DNA of 64,000 nucleotides from Adineta vaga (taxonomy: Eukaryota > Rotifera): assembly GCA_021613535.1 (NCBI GenBank), contig CP075494.1:12400001-12464000 (forward strand), written 5' to 3'. A program made the position numbers and the translations under genes. Below the pieces are notes generated by a model, which made no database searches, had not been told where the DNA came from, and worked only from the letters and a program-made list of their open reading frames with translations. Of this stretch, positions 45,001 through 57,900 are shown piece by piece. Every line of letters begins with the position of its first letter. Positions within the stretch are counted from its first letter, which is position 1.

Positions 45001-45740
45001 AGAGATGAAGAAGTCATGTCCGGTGATTTCTTTCGATTACGTCCGTTCGCCCGACAGAATTAATAACTGTTACTATTTCTGATTGTTGATTGCGGACCAT
45101 TTACTATCATCAATAGAAGAAAGAAATGTTACAAACCATATGCCGTTCCAGTCTGCTAAAGTAGTTAGCAAATAACTACGAGGCAGATTATGAAATCAAA
45201 AAGCTACAGATTGTTTCTCTACATTGATCGTTAATTGAGAAGAAAGTAGTATACTAGACAATTTATCATTCTTTCCTTTGTATTTACTTCTTGCATGACT
45301 GCTGTTCGTATGACCATTGTTGATAATTGATCAAGAAATTGTACATATTCTTCTCGTTGACATTGATTTTGAGCAAATAATTTTCCATTTTCTTCTTCAA
45401 GTTCTCGGATATGTTCATCAAGAAAATATGCTTGATGAGTGTTGACATTTGTTTTACACTATTATTAATTGATGTAAAGAAACAGAAAAAAATATTTGAA
45501 TAATATAAAATATAACTAAAGATTGTTTTGCTTTACCAATGCCTCAAGCTGATCAATACGTTTGTGTAATTCAGTATTCTCAGTTTTAAGCAGTGACATA
45601 CATTCATCAAATTCACGAATTTTCGTCTAAGATACAAAAGAAAAATAGATTTATAATATAAATATATACATGCATTGTTGTTTTACCTCGTATAAAGATG
45701 GATCTTGAAGTTTATTCTTTAATTTAACTAATATACTCAT
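42026..45740 (-). CDS. Coiled-coil, Ser/Thr-rich protein of unknown function
   Basis: Seven exons (45740-45687, 45626-45537, 45458-45288, 44588-44388, 44333-44291, 44235-43426, 43023-42026) sum to 788 aa in one phase-consistent frame. Residues 19-105 form a coiled coil (ECMSLLKTENTELHKRIDQL, HIRELEEENGKLFAQNQCQR). The centre is low complexity (poly-Ser at about 155, poly-Thr near 43850, Ser/Thr/Lys-rich). A short motif LQDEGYSTWSSTDVKDD lies near residue 435. A poly-Gln run (about 42330-42350) lies in the acidic C-terminal third. The general plan recalls cytoskeletal or centrosomal scaffolds with a 'DEGYSTxSSDV' motif, but I cannot name a family. Two introns are long (about 700 and 400 nt) compared with the local norm. 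Confidence 0.7.
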
Positions 45741-47816
45741 AATCGTTGTTAGGTTATGTAAGAATCATTACTAAAATGAAACACAACAAATGTATGTATA
45801 GAACTAAACTGAATATAAATATAAATTCTCACAGTTCCCATTCTCTCCTGCCTTCTCTCATTCTCTCATTTCTTCTTATGTGTTTGTGTATCAATCGAAT
45901 CGATTGGATGTATGAACAGTCTCATCAATCGTAATAAAAGAATGAGTTCGGTCATATTTAGAAGGAATGTATTAAACTGAAAGTGTAGGAAGAAATAACA
46001 ACATTTGAAACCTACTTAGTCTAAACAATACTAATCACTTATTCTCTTCAAAGTTCTAGAGACAAACGACGATAGTTTTCTTTTTCTCTCTTTTACATTA
46101 TTTAAGCTATTGTGTGTGTTATTCATAGCTAGGTTTTTTTTCTTGCTACTTCTCTTTCTCTATCGTCTACCTCGTCATCTTACAATTGGGATTGTGCAAT
46201 CGAGTAAAAAAAAGCGGAAGGAGAAAAAGAGCAAAATGTCAACGAAAGAAACATACCAGCGGAAACGACTAGAGGCAATCTATCAGACACAGAGAGAGAG
46301 AGAAAATCTGTAATGTTGAGAAAGGTGAAATGACCATACATACTCAATAAAAACAGGTACTTTTTTATTTAAATCCTATTCCATCTTCAATCTGTTGACG
46401 TATCATTGAAAAATGAACAACTTCCAATGGCAAAAGAAAAACACAATCATCTCATTTGATACATTCTTTTCCTATTATGTAACAGATATCTATCTGGTAA
46501 CAAAACACAGTCCATCTACTGTACAATACAAACATATTAGGATACCAGTTACATATACATGCTTACACTTGAGATATTACTCTTCTCTACCTATAGTCTC
46601 GCTTCTTCACAGAAAATAGTTATTAAATGCGACAGAAAAATAGTTTATCTATTTGTCGATATGCTTTACTATTAATAGAGAATGTTACTTCTAATCATGT
46701 TCTATCCATCTATATATCATTTGATTGACAAACATTACTACGTAGTTCTACTACTTCTTCTTCTTCTCTTTTTTTCCTATCATTTACTGTCCTCGTTGAC
46801 AGAACAAGGACAGAAATATAAAACGTATGTCCAATACTAAGCTATTATTCAAGAGTATAAGTCTTTTTCTCGTTATAGTAGTACTAATGACAGTAGTTTC
46901 ATTCTGTTTCTTTTAATTCATCGGAATGACTATGGGATGAAGACATACTTTTCACTATAGCCTTTCATGAAAATGCATATCGATTACTCTTGTGCAAATT
47001 CTTTTCCCTTTTTTCTTCTTTCTTTTTTTGGATTGAGTAATCGGATTCATCGGAATAGAATAAAAAAAGAGAGAGAATTGAGTAAGATTTGTCATATTGT
47101 GCTTGAAAAAAATTATCCACTTACTAATTGATTCAAGGTTTATCAATGACAATAATGCTAACTGAAAGAAAGAAAGAAATAAAGGAATTTTCATCGATTG
47201 TTCATAACACGAGTGTTCATTGCTTGACCTCGTCGAATGATAGTAACCATTACACAGAGACATATGTCAAGCGAATTGGATAGGACACAACCGTTCTGCT
47301 AACCATTATACCACTGCGACGACGAATTAAATAGCATAGAAAAAGAAATAACATGCACGGACATACATTCAACAGAAAGAAAGAGAGAAAGAAAAGAAAT
47401 TGACACTTCTTTTTCTATCGATGAACAAATCTCACTGCAGGTCATTGATATTTAATGTTTCTCTTTCAGATAGCCTCACTTCAATAATAAGAGCATGAAT
47501 AAAAATGCCTTTCAATAATGAAAAATGATATTTATTTGCTATGAAAATCAAATAACTAAATATATGTACATATTCATCGTACGTAGAGTTGAAGGATATT
47601 GAACAATGAAGAGTAACAATATATTCGATATATGAAGGTTAAGTATCGAGAGAAAAAGATTAGTTGAACAAATCATACGCTTACGTTTGTTCCTTTTGGT
47701 ATTACTTTAACATCGTTTATTGACAATGGAAGATTTGTATACATATATATCTAATGAAAGACAGACATTGTCAATCTATTCTAGACAAACTGAGACAGTA
47801 CAATGTCATTTCGATC
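45741..47816. other. Long intergenic region; possible tRNA-like relic
   Basis: No supported gene. On the minus strand at about 47260-47325 the sequence TGGTATAATGGTTAGCAG resembles the D-arm/A-box of a tRNA, and the following GTTGTG resembles a His anticodon loop. No matching anticodon stem, T-arm or B-box was found. The rest holds short simple-sequence tracts (TTCTTCTTCTTCTC near 46760, GAGAGAGA near 46292). Confidence 0.45.
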
Positions 47817-49143
47817 TTATGTAGAAAAATAACCAAGCAATTCAATTTCAGAATATTGAACTGAAGTATGAATATTTCGTTTAGATGTAATCAAAATTCT
47901 ATAACTCAAATACCAAATGGCATTGTTATCAATCGTAACTCTGTTTCCACATTTTGAACGACCGGGATCTGTAGTCAGACCAGTTGTACCATTGTAAATC
48001 GGAATCCAACTTGAACTGAATATCAATTGTGAAAACGATTGATTGCTACCTTCAATCATCACTGTCAATGGATCGCTTTCAGGAAGGTCATGGGCAGTAC
48101 AAAATCGAAATGATACTAGCAATGATAGACCTCGTTTTGGTGTTAAATAAACACCAGTGTTCTCTCCACATTCCAATGTTGTGATAAAGTTACATGATCC
48201 ATAACTAGTATATTTACTATTACTATTTCTGTCGAAGGCATAGTCAGGAATCGCATTCGAGTAATATTTACCCATACCAGCAGTACCAGCTGTTGCTAAA
48301 TTACTATCACTTTCCATAGTTGTATTCCAGATACCATAAACAGTTTCATTGGTACTAGTAAGGAATGATAATTCTATTAAGAGTGTAAAAGATATCAGAT
48401 AATGAAAATCGTATTTTACCTCGATTAGATTTTTTAAGAGTTGGAATTAGAAGAGCAATTAGAACTACTGTAGTAATTATACCAAGTATAACTATAATGA
48501 GTATACCTACCAATATGCCAATACATTTGCATCTAAAAGTATTTGAACTTTCCACTGTATATTTGATGAATAAAACACTTCTTACCGTCTTTTCTCTCGA
48601 AGTTGTTTCGTTCTTTGGCGATATTCTTTTGTTGGACCATATTGATAGTGAGACAAAACATCTGTAATCTGTTTACATTTGAAAATAGATTCGTGTTGAT
48701 CAAGAAGACAATTTTACCGTATTAGTATCATCATCATCATCAAAAGAGAAAACATTATTCTATGGGGAAGAATATATCCTTTTATACAAAAATTAAATTG
48801 AAACGAATGTAATATTTACGTTTTGAGGAACTACTTTGGATGATTTCCATAATTGTCTTGATGCAAATTGACGAGTTCTGGTTGGTGATTTCTCTTGGTT
48901 TTTTTGAGCAGCTATAATAGCTGAAATCTACATGAAAACAAAAAAAACTATGAAAGATGCCTATTGGCAGATTTTGTAAATTATACCGAACGTAAATTGT
49001 CAGTAGGAGTAGTAGAAGATTGTTCAGGTTCATTAGTTGCAATGACATCTGCTATTCGATCTAAAGTATTTTATATATTATAAATGTTGGAATGAAATGA
49101 ACATACTTCTGGCCATCCATGTTTCTTTGCTCTCTGAATGCAT
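47817..49143 (-). CDS. Single-pass type II-like membrane protein with unassigned extracellular domain
   Basis: Seven exons (49143-49107, 49060-48987, 48927-48820, 48759-48718, 48668-48586, 48532-48420, 48373-47817) give 337 aa. The 114-residue N-terminal part is hydrophilic with an acidic patch (FDDDDDTNT) and a basic run (RQRTKQLREKRR) just before one strong membrane helix (IGILVGILIIVILGIITTVV, about 119-145). The positive-inside rule therefore puts the N-terminus in the cytosol and about 190 residues outside. The outer part has four Cys (SYGSCNF, LECGENTG, FRFCTAHD, GRSKCGNR) and a beta-rich look (IWYLSYRILITSKRN, YSEIELLGYF) like the end of discoidin/galactose-binding sandwiches. That comparison is weak. 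Confidence 0.7.
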
Positions 49144-49758
49144 GTCGAATTATATTTTAAATTTGATGAAATGAATTCCTTTTTATGTTGACCATTTTGA
49201 CGTCAGAACTATATCAGCATAAGTAAAATAATCAATTCCATAAATTATACCATCTGGAATAATGGCTTCAGTTTTGCCAGAACATTACATACACATAGAC
49301 TTTATCCGTGTATTTTTTATGGTTTCGTTATATTTCTATGTTATATTTGAATGCGATTGAATAAAGTTATGAATAGGCACTTCTCTTATTCTTTTCAAAG
49401 GCGTATCATCGAAAGAATACTGAATACAAGAGCTGGCTACCGACATGAATATGTTCAAATAACCAACTTTCATACATTTCACATCATAGACAGTATATTT
49501 TCTTGTTTTCAGCAATTCGTTGAATTTTTTCTCCTTTGCCGATGATACTGATTGATTTTAATCTTAGGTCGACTAAGGATTGAAAATTATTTAGAATTCT
49601 GCATATGATATGATAATCAGGCTTTTATTAATTTTATATTAAAAAAAGAGTACATACAAACGTCTACATATAAAAAAGTAACAAATGGATTGCTCACTTA
49701 TTGAATAGAAATCAAAATTAATAATTACACATTAACTTAAAAATATAGATGAATGTTT
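49144..49758. other. Intergenic, no gene seen
   Basis: Upstream region of the type II-like membrane protein gene and 3' side of the Gly-rich gene. AT-rich, with no feature recognised. Confidence 0.5.
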
Positions 49759-52700
49759 TTAAAACTTCTCATTTGTATTCGATGTCGAGGATGTTTCTTT
49801 GGTTCTTTGTTCTATTTGCCATGCTTGAACTTCAGCTAATGATCGGACACAATCTTCTCGTTTGTCAATTGCTGGAAATTGTAAAGTAGCTAGAGTTTGT
49901 AATCTTAATTTTCGTACCTCTGCATATGTTTGTTTATTTTTAAGTATTTCAGTTACTATTAACGAATGAATATCATTTAGAAAATCTTGTAATTTATGTC
50001 GTTGCTTTGCTTTCGTGGTACAACCACACCATGGAAAAGAACTGAAGAACTTACTATCAATATATTCATGTAATGATTGTACTAATAAATATGACCAACT
50101 AGTCATATTAACTGTATGATTCAATTCAGCACGAGTTTCATGCTTGATTACATTAGTAATCTCTATCATTAATTGTTCTGTTGAAGAAAATTCTAAACTA
50201 CCTCGATCATATTCACGTTCTATAATCGACATAGATAAACTAACTAATAGTTGATGAAAACTAAACTTATCGATATGTTTCATGAATGTATGATTTATTA
50301 GTTCGGATTGCTTACCAATCATCGCGTAGCTTTTTTCAAAACCTTGATAACATAATATTGCACATACTAATCTTCCAAAATGTGAATTCAGATCAATTTC
50401 CTGTCGTTCATTAGTATTCCGTAATGATGGATTATCACAAGTCATCATAATTAAACGATTTCCTTCATGAGAATCTAATGTTGATTTATAAACGTATTTG
50501 TTACCATAGATTACTGTCAAAAAATGTGCAGAATTAGCATAGATTGTATCATCATATACGAATTGATATAAAAATCGATGATCATCCTGAGTTTCGAAAT
50601 CTTGTCTAATTTTATTTCCTTTACTATTTATTTTTCCAATACTAGGTGAATTAAATCCAAAATTAGACCATTGATGATTTGTTGCTTCAGCTCTTAGTTG
50701 TTCTTTTGCATTAAGATATTGTAAATGATTGTAATCGAAAAGAGCAAAATCGAATTCTTCGCGTTGACCACTACCAATGCAAATAAAACCGTTGTTCTTC
50801 GCAGATTTCATGTGTTGTAGAAATAAATCAGATTTAATTGTACTAAACGTTGATTGTGGAGATGAATAAATAAAAATAATCAAATTTGCCGTACCTAACC
50901 ATTTGATTTCAGGATGATGTAATACACCATAGCGTTCAAGAGGCCACGTTTGACTGGTATAATTGAATAGACGAAGTAAATTCTGATAGGCAAGAAAATC
51001 CGTTCGATCAACATGAGAATTTGTAACTAGAAGTACATCTGTATGAACGTTAGGTACAAAGACTGGTACGACTCGAATATCATTTTTACGTTCTTCGATG
51101 ATCACATCACGTAATAATAAATTCATATGCCAATATAAACTCTCATAAAATTGTGATGCACTTTCAGGATCAAGTAGAATTTCAAAGTAGATGCGATTTG
51201 TGGATTTTGGTAAAATTTCTCCATAGATTTTATAATGTGCTTTACCATCGGGCATTATTTCGTAAAAGCATTGTTCATCGATCGGTAAAATTTTGATTAG
51301 CGAATGTGTCGAAAGAATGAATTCTAATGAACCAGCTGAATCTGTACACATACCATATGACCGTGTAGAAATATTAGCAAAATTAATGGTAACAATAGCT
51401 CGTTCACCAGGACCTAAATAGGTTGGAATTTGGATACTTGTAATCTGAATTGGATACTGACAAACGAATGTTGTTGAAACTTCACTATTACTAAAGACTC
51501 GATTTAATAAACTGATTTGTGAAGTTATATCGACTGATTTAGTATATGGTTGATTGACTGAATGAGTAGTTACAGCATCTAGATGGCATTTAAATAAATG
51601 AGTATCGAGTAAGATTTGATTGATATTAGCATTTGTTAATATACTGATATCGTTTCTATCATTGGATGTATATTTGGTGGACGGAAATGATAATATTGAT
51701 CCACTTGGTAAATGCATAGCACCATTATTGATCCATTTAACATTGGTAATGAAAAAGTCTGAATCTGGTTCATAAATTCCATCATTATTTCCATCGGTAA
51801 TCGTATAACCGATAACACTAGCATGATATTTATCAGGTCCCGATTCTAAAACATTACCATCCATATCTATGACTGTATATTGAATGGAACCATCGCTTGC
51901 AGGACGACCATTATGACCAGCTGTTCCGGCATTACCAGCGTAACCATCTCTACCACGATGCCCATTAGCACCAGTTGAACCATCTAAACCAGGAAAACCG
52001 TCTGGTCCACCACTTCCACCCTTACCTCCTTCTCCACCAGCTCCTCCTGCTCCGCCGAAACCATAAGAACCATCTGCTCCACCATTGCCACCTTCACCTT
52101 TCTTGCCTGCTCGACAATCCAATTCAACTAACATGAATAGTCGAGGATCAGTACTTCGAATTTGAACATGACCACCAGCACCTGCATCACCACCATTTCC
52201 TCCTGATCCACCATTTCCACCATTACCTCCATCTCCGCCATTTCCTCCCGGTTTACCGTTACCTCCTTTACCACCTCTTTCACCATCACCAGTTGCATTG
52301 AATCCATCACTGCCATCACTCCCATCATGACCATCGCCACCATCACCCCCTCGCCCACCATCACCACCACTTCCTCCATTTCCTCCATTACCTCCAACAG
52401 CTTGTATAAGAACTATTCCTGTCGATTTATCCAATTGAAAATTGTAATTTATTTGATGGATGGGTTGAACAAGATTCCAATTGTTATTATTGGAATGTGT
52501 ATATAAATCATTTAAGGTTTGAAAGATTTCTAAGTGCATATTTAACATGTCTACCGTTCCACTCAATGAAATTAAAGCTTGTCGAGAATCTGTACCTGAT
52601 TTACCTGGTGCACCATCCAAACCATTGGTACCATTAGTACCACAACTACCGCTACGACCAGACGTTCCCCTACAACCATCAGTACCAGAAATGCCATTCG

Positions 52701-52818
52701 ATCCTGATTGACCACTAATAGAAATTGTTTGATCTGCATGCTTTTTCAAAGCTCTCTTGCTTACAATATTCACATTGAAATCAAAACATGGTATTTTAAC
52801 TTCTGTCAGAATACTCAT
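49759..52818 (-). CDS. Large glycine-rich, collagen-like repeat protein
   Basis: Intronless, 1019 aa. Two Gly-rich zones, about residues 34-80 and 137-305, are built from GxY and GGxGG units (GGNGGDGGNGGNGGSGGNGG). Between and after them lies ordinary globular sequence. An acidic Asp/Asn loop (TDGNNDGIYEPDSDF, about residue 330-350) resembles an EF-hand or dockerin-type calcium loop. A beta-sandwich-like part follows (PIQITSIQIPTYLGPGERAI), then a long helical/alpha-beta C-terminus. No signal peptide is visible (MSILTEVKIPCFDFNVN), so it is probably intracellular despite the collagen-like segments. Similar proteins occur in bdelloids, fungi and amoebae (family recollection). The function is unknown. 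Lack of introns and the strong GC bias of the Gly zones set it apart from its neighbours. Confidence 0.8.
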   Translation of the reverse strand: MSILTEVKIPCFDFNVNIVSKRALKKHADQTISISGQSGSNGISGTDGCRGTSGRSGSCGTNGTNGLDGAPGKSGTDSRQALISLSGTVDMLNMHLEIFQTLNDLYTHSNNNNWNLVQPIHQINYNFQLDKSTGIVLIQAVGGNGGNGGSGGDGGRGGDGGDGHDGSDGSDGFNATGDGERGGKGGNGKPGGNGGDGGNGGNGGSGGNGGDAGAGGHVQIRSTDPRLFMLVELDCRAGKKGEGGNGGADGSYGFGGAGGAGGEGGKGGSGGPDGFPGLDGSTGANGHRGRDGYAGNAGTAGHNGRPASDGSIQYTVIDMDGNVLESGPDKYHASVIGYTITDGNNDGIYEPDSDFFITNVKWINNGAMHLPSGSILSFPSTKYTSNDRNDISILTNANINQILLDTHLFKCHLDAVTTHSVNQPYTKSVDITSQISLLNRVFSNSEVSTTFVCQYPIQITSIQIPTYLGPGERAIVTINFANISTRSYGMCTDSAGSLEFILSTHSLIKILPIDEQCFYEIMPDGKAHYKIYGEILPKSTNRIYFEILLDPESASQFYESLYWHMNLLLRDVIIEERKNDIRVVPVFVPNVHTDVLLVTNSHVDRTDFLAYQNLLRLFNYTSQTWPLERYGVLHHPEIKWLGTANLIIFIYSSPQSTFSTIKSDLFLQHMKSAKNNGFICIGSGQREEFDFALFDYNHLQYLNAKEQLRAEATNHQWSNFGFNSPSIGKINSKGNKIRQDFETQDDHRFLYQFVYDDTIYANSAHFLTVIYGNKYVYKSTLDSHEGNRLIMMTCDNPSLRNTNERQEIDLNSHFGRLVCAILCYQGFEKSYAMIGKQSELINHTFMKHIDKFSFHQLLVSLSMSIIEREYDRGSLEFSSTEQLMIEITNVIKHETRAELNHTVNMTSWSYLLVQSLHEYIDSKFFSSFPWCGCTTKAKQRHKLQDFLNDIHSLIVTEILKNKQTYAEVRKLRLQTLATLQFPAIDKREDCVRSLAEVQAWQIEQRTKETSSTSNTNEKF

Positions 52819-54963
52819 TTTTTTGTCAGTGTTACTGAGTAGTTAAGAATATATAGTTGGTTACGTTTATAGTTATCTTTCAGACTCTTAGTATTATTCA
52901 CGTTCTTATCTATTTATATAAACACACATGAATCAACTTATTTTTTAGCTTCTCATCTTTGCTTCGCACTTACATTATTCCTCGATGACCTACTGTTATA
53001 TATTCTTTAGAAGAATTTCATCTGCGACAGAAATATCATAACGGGTTATAGTATGAATCGAGAGAGAATATTGTGTTAAAATATCTAATATAGTTTTATT
53101 TAGATATGTTTTTCTGTTAGTTATGAAGAGAAAAATAATTGTTTTTATTTAATCAACACAAACAAAGAGTCTTAGACATCTGTGAATCAAATTTCGTAAT
53201 CGTCTGTTTGCAGCACTTTTGTTAAAGCGAAATACGCAAAACTCTTAGTTTTTAGTAGATTTAAAATATCAGCAAAATCCTTGTTTTAAATTGTCGTCAG
53301 AATATGTGAAATTTTCTCTGAATAGAAGGAAGATCACAAGGAGATTTATGACTGTTGTATTCGTTTGCAAATATTTATGGAAATATAGTATAAAACGAAG
53401 AGAAGTAATAATCCATAGATGAACTTTCTTTACCATATGGATTATTACTTTCTGATTCTCAGAACAACAGTTGAATCTAATTTTTAAATAGTCATAACAT
53501 TTCCTAATCTTTCCGATAAGAGCACTCATAGACATACGCCGTCTGTTTGTCTACGATCGATTCGTGATGCAGTTGCGCGTAATTGATAAAAAGACAGGTG
53601 GGAAGAGATACAAGTACTAGAAATATTTTGTTATTTGATCTGAAATATTCGCTTAACACCAGTGATAGCAATATTTCCGTTGATAGTGTTACTTCATCAT
53701 TGTTGTCTTAACAGTTTTGAAACTGTGTCTATACAAGATACATGTACAGATTGATGCTTTTATTTTTGCTCATCTTCCTCAGTCTACTGTATTTTACCTC
53801 ACATATGATTTTCATTCGCTACAATCCTCTAGACTTTTCAATTATGTTTTGAAAATCTGATATAAACAAACATCTGAATTATTTTAATATACATCATTTG
53901 TATAGCTCGATGAGCTCATCTAAACCGTATAGAAATATTCAAAATGAAAACTATTATTCAGTGCGTAGTTACAAACGTCTCAACTTTATACATCGGGAAA
54001 GTCCGTAAAGACTTTCAAAATTGATTTAGCTAAATATTAAAAATCTCTTATAACTTTTACTCTTTAGTGCTAATAGACTCTATTTTTAACGGGCTTTCAT
54101 CTCATATAAATTTCATTATATACTCTCAGCAGTAATATCAATTAAAATCGTGCATGATATGCACGTAGTATCGTGAAATCATTAAAAATATTGTAGTTTC
54201 TCAAATTGTGTTTTTAGTACTTTTTAAAGGTTGATCAGAACTTTAGACTGCAACCAAAGAAGATAGAATTAAAATTGCATGTTTCTATACATTAATCGAT
54301 GCTCTATCCAAGAATATAAAAAAGAAACTTTTTGAAAGTTTCCTGAAACAGTAGATTAAGGAAACTGAGCAAAAATAAATAAATCAATCTGTATACGATG
54401 TTCATTTCCAAGCAGCTCATTCATTTCAAACGACTAACTTATGTTACTATTTCAAATTTATATCTATCGAAACCTAATTTCCCCCAAATATCAAACATTC
54501 TCTGATGATATTATCATTATCAGCCCGTTCCTCTTTTGGCTACCACTGTGTATGACCACTTTTCTCCCTAGTCGCTATAAAGAAATTCTTTTTACGTGTA
54601 TCTCCAGAATGTAGACAGATACGCGTGTGGATCCTTCTCAGAAAACTTACCTCCAACACGCATTCTTTACTAGACTACAAACTGTATTACTACTCAATTC
54701 TATTCTTAGAAAGACAAGAATTCTTTGTAAGCACATATATTCAACACATTCTGAACAATTCGACATCTACCTAAGACAAGAAATACGATCAAATTAAAAA
54801 GTACTTTTCACAAGGTCCGATATATTTGCCCATTTATAGAGTTAGGGCAAAGTGGAAATGATCACACTTAAGCTAAATGAGCTCCATGCTCCTGCGATGA
54901 CAAACCTTCTTAATAGTCAATAAACGTGGCATACGTCGAACCAATGCTGCTGTAGGGCTTAGC
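52819..54963. other. Long intergenic region, no gene seen
   Basis: AT-rich; many short frames but no coding pattern, RNA gene or repeat recognised. It contains the promoter of the Gly-rich gene and the 3' side of ART-TPR gene 2. Confidence 0.5.
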
Positions 54964-57900
54964 CTATTCATAATCATTTGGAGGAAGTGACTTTTGTTGA
55001 ATTGCACGCGCTTTCTCGTGATACGAAAGTGCTTTTGAATAATCACCCATGCTGTTATACGTCAAACCAATGTTGTTGTTGGACGTGGCCAAATCAGGAT
55101 GATTTGGAGGAAGTGATTGTTGCTGAATTGCAAGCGCTTTCGCATAAGATGAAAGTGCTTTTGGATAGTCACCCATGCTGTTATACACACCACCGATGTT
55201 GTTGTTGGATGTGGCCAAACTGGGATGATTTGGAGGAAGTGATTGTTCCCTAATTGCAAGCGCTTTCGCATAAGATGAAAGTGCTTTTGGATACTCACCC
55301 ATGCTGTCATACACACCACCGATGTTGTTGTTGGATGTGGCCAAACTGGGATGATTTGGAGGAAGTGATTGTTGCTGAATTGCAAGCGCTTTTTCCAGAT
55401 ATGAAAGTGCTTTTGGATAGTCACCCATGCTGTCATACACACCACCGATGTTGTTGTTGGATGTGGCCAAATCAGGATGATTTGGAGGAAGTGATTGTTC
55501 CCAAATTACATGCGCTTTCGCATAAGATGAAAGTGCTTTTGGATACTCACCCATGCTGTTATACGTGAAACCAATGTTGTTGTTGGACGTGGCCAAATCA
55601 GGATGATTTGGAGGAAGTGATTGTTGCTGAATTGCAAGCGCTTTCTGCAGATATGAAAGTGCTTTTGGATAATCACCCATGCTGTTATACGTCAAACCAA
55701 TGTTGTTGTTGGATGTGGCCAAACTGGGATGATTTGGAGGAAGTGATTGTTCCCAAATTGCAAGCGCTTTCGCATAAGATGAAAGTGCTTTTGGATAGTC
55801 ACCCATGCTGTTATACGTCAAACCAATGTTGTTGTTGGACGTGGCCAAATCAGGATGATTTGGAGGAAGTGATTGTTGCTGAATTGCAAGCGCTTTTTCC
55901 AGATATGAAAGTGCTTTTGGATAGTCACCCATGCTGTCATACACACCACCGATGTTGTTGTTGGATGTGGCCAAATCAGGATGATTTGGAGGAAGTGATT
56001 GTTCCCAAATTACATGCGCTTTCGCATAAGATGAAAGTGCTTTTGGATACTCACCCATGCTGTTATACGTGAAACCAATGTTGTTGTTGGACGTGGCCAA
56101 ATCAGGATGATTTGGAGGAAGTGATTGTTGCTGAATTGCAAGCGCTTTCTGCAGATATGAAAGTGCTTTTGGATAATCACCCATGCTGTTATACGTCAAA
56201 CCAATGTTGTTGTTGGATGTGGCCAAACTGGGATGATTTGGAGGAAGTGATTGTTCCCAAATTGCAAGCGCTTTCGCATAAGATGAAAGTGCTTTTGGAT
56301 AGTCACCCATGCTGTTATACGTCAAACCAATGTTGTTGTTGGACGTGGCCAAATCAGGATGATTTGGAGGAAGTGATTGTTGCTGAATTGCAAGCGCTTT
56401 TCCCAGATATGAAAGTGCTTTTGGATACTCACCCATGCTGTTATACGTCAAACCAATGTTGTTGTAGGATGTGGCCAAACTGGGATGATTTGGAGGAAGT
56501 GATTGTTCCCAAATTGCAAGCGCTTTCGCATAAGATGAAAGTGCTTTTGGATAGTCACCCATGCTGTTATACACACCACCGATGTTGTTGTTGGATGTGG
56601 CCAAATCAGGATGATTTGGAGGAAGTGATTGTTCCCTAATTGCAAGCGCTTTCGCATAAGATGAAAGTGCTTTTGGATAGTCACCCATGCTGTCATACAC
56701 ACCACCGATGTTGTTGTTGGATGTGGCCAAATCAGGATGATTTGGAGGAAGTGATTGTTGCTGAATTGCAAGCGCTTTCGCATAAGATGAAAGTGCTTTT
56801 GGATAGTCACCCATGCTGTCATACACACCACCGATGTTGTTGTTGGATGTGGCCAAATCAGGATGATTTGGAGGAAGTGATTGTTGCTGAATTGCAAGCG
56901 CTTTCGCATAAGATGAAAGTGCTTCTGTATATTCCCCTCTATTATATTTGATGAAACCGAGTTGATCATGAATATATGCCTTTTGGATCTCACTTGAGGT
57001 TTGATGTAGTAACACTTGATAGATCTCTTCAGCCTTGTTGTTTTCACCCATGTCAATTAATAGTTGACCAAGTTCACGCCATCCTCCGAGAGCTGAAAAT
57101 CTTTCTTGTCGAACGTAGTTAGCTAGTGTATGCAGTTCTTTGTCATTGTCATTGGTAAGTGACAAATTGACTTCATAGACTCGTTGACTCGTACCTGTAG
57201 GCGTGATAGTATGAATGCGGAAAACACTGTGCATAGAAAATAATACCTCTTCTTCATCTGGAAAGTTAGTGTCACTAAGAAGCCATGCGTATGGTATGAT
57301 TGACTTACTGGAGTCAATTGTCATCGCAAAAAGAATTCCTACTAAATGTGGATCGATTCCGTTACTTTCAGCGTAACTAGAGGAGACATCACGAGTTTTA
57401 CTTGTAGATAAAAAGCTATTAAATGATATCAAACCACCCTTAGATACCATCAGCTGATTGAAATCTGTCTGCGATAAACCTTGTCCACGATAAACTGTGA
57501 ACGTTCGAGGAAACGATAGATCAGCGATTTGTTTCTTGTGTAATTGTTCGATATGTCGATGCAACTCGTTTATGAAAAAGCCCATTGATATGATAAGATT
57601 ACTATCCATCAATCGCAAGCCACGATTTAGCATGGAACATAGCACACCTTTCTTTGTGTACCAAAATATCGCTGTGTTTTGATGGTATTTAGATATCAAC
57701 TGTTCAACAGTATCCAATTTGTTTTTATTGTCAGTAAATGCAGTAGGATAATAATCAATGAATTTTCTGATGTGTTCGTCTTTAAAGTCGATGGTCAATA
57801 AGATTTCTTTTAGAAGTTGTGTATACATAAAAGTCGGATCTAATTGATCCAACTTACGACCAGGTACCACAAAACTCATAGATACCACATTCTTTTCGAT

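Noticed and set aside
52128-52397. Minus-strand Met/Glu/Val-rich frame inside the Gly-rich gene
   Set aside because: A frame-shifted reading of the GGxGG-coding repeats; low-complexity artefact.
54978-56951. Plus-strand Cys-rich repeat frames across the TPR array (HPCCYTSNQCCCWMWPN...)
   Set aside because: The 126-bp unit is a multiple of three, so any chance open frame repeats. The minus-strand frame has the real TPR consensus and an intact enzyme domain.
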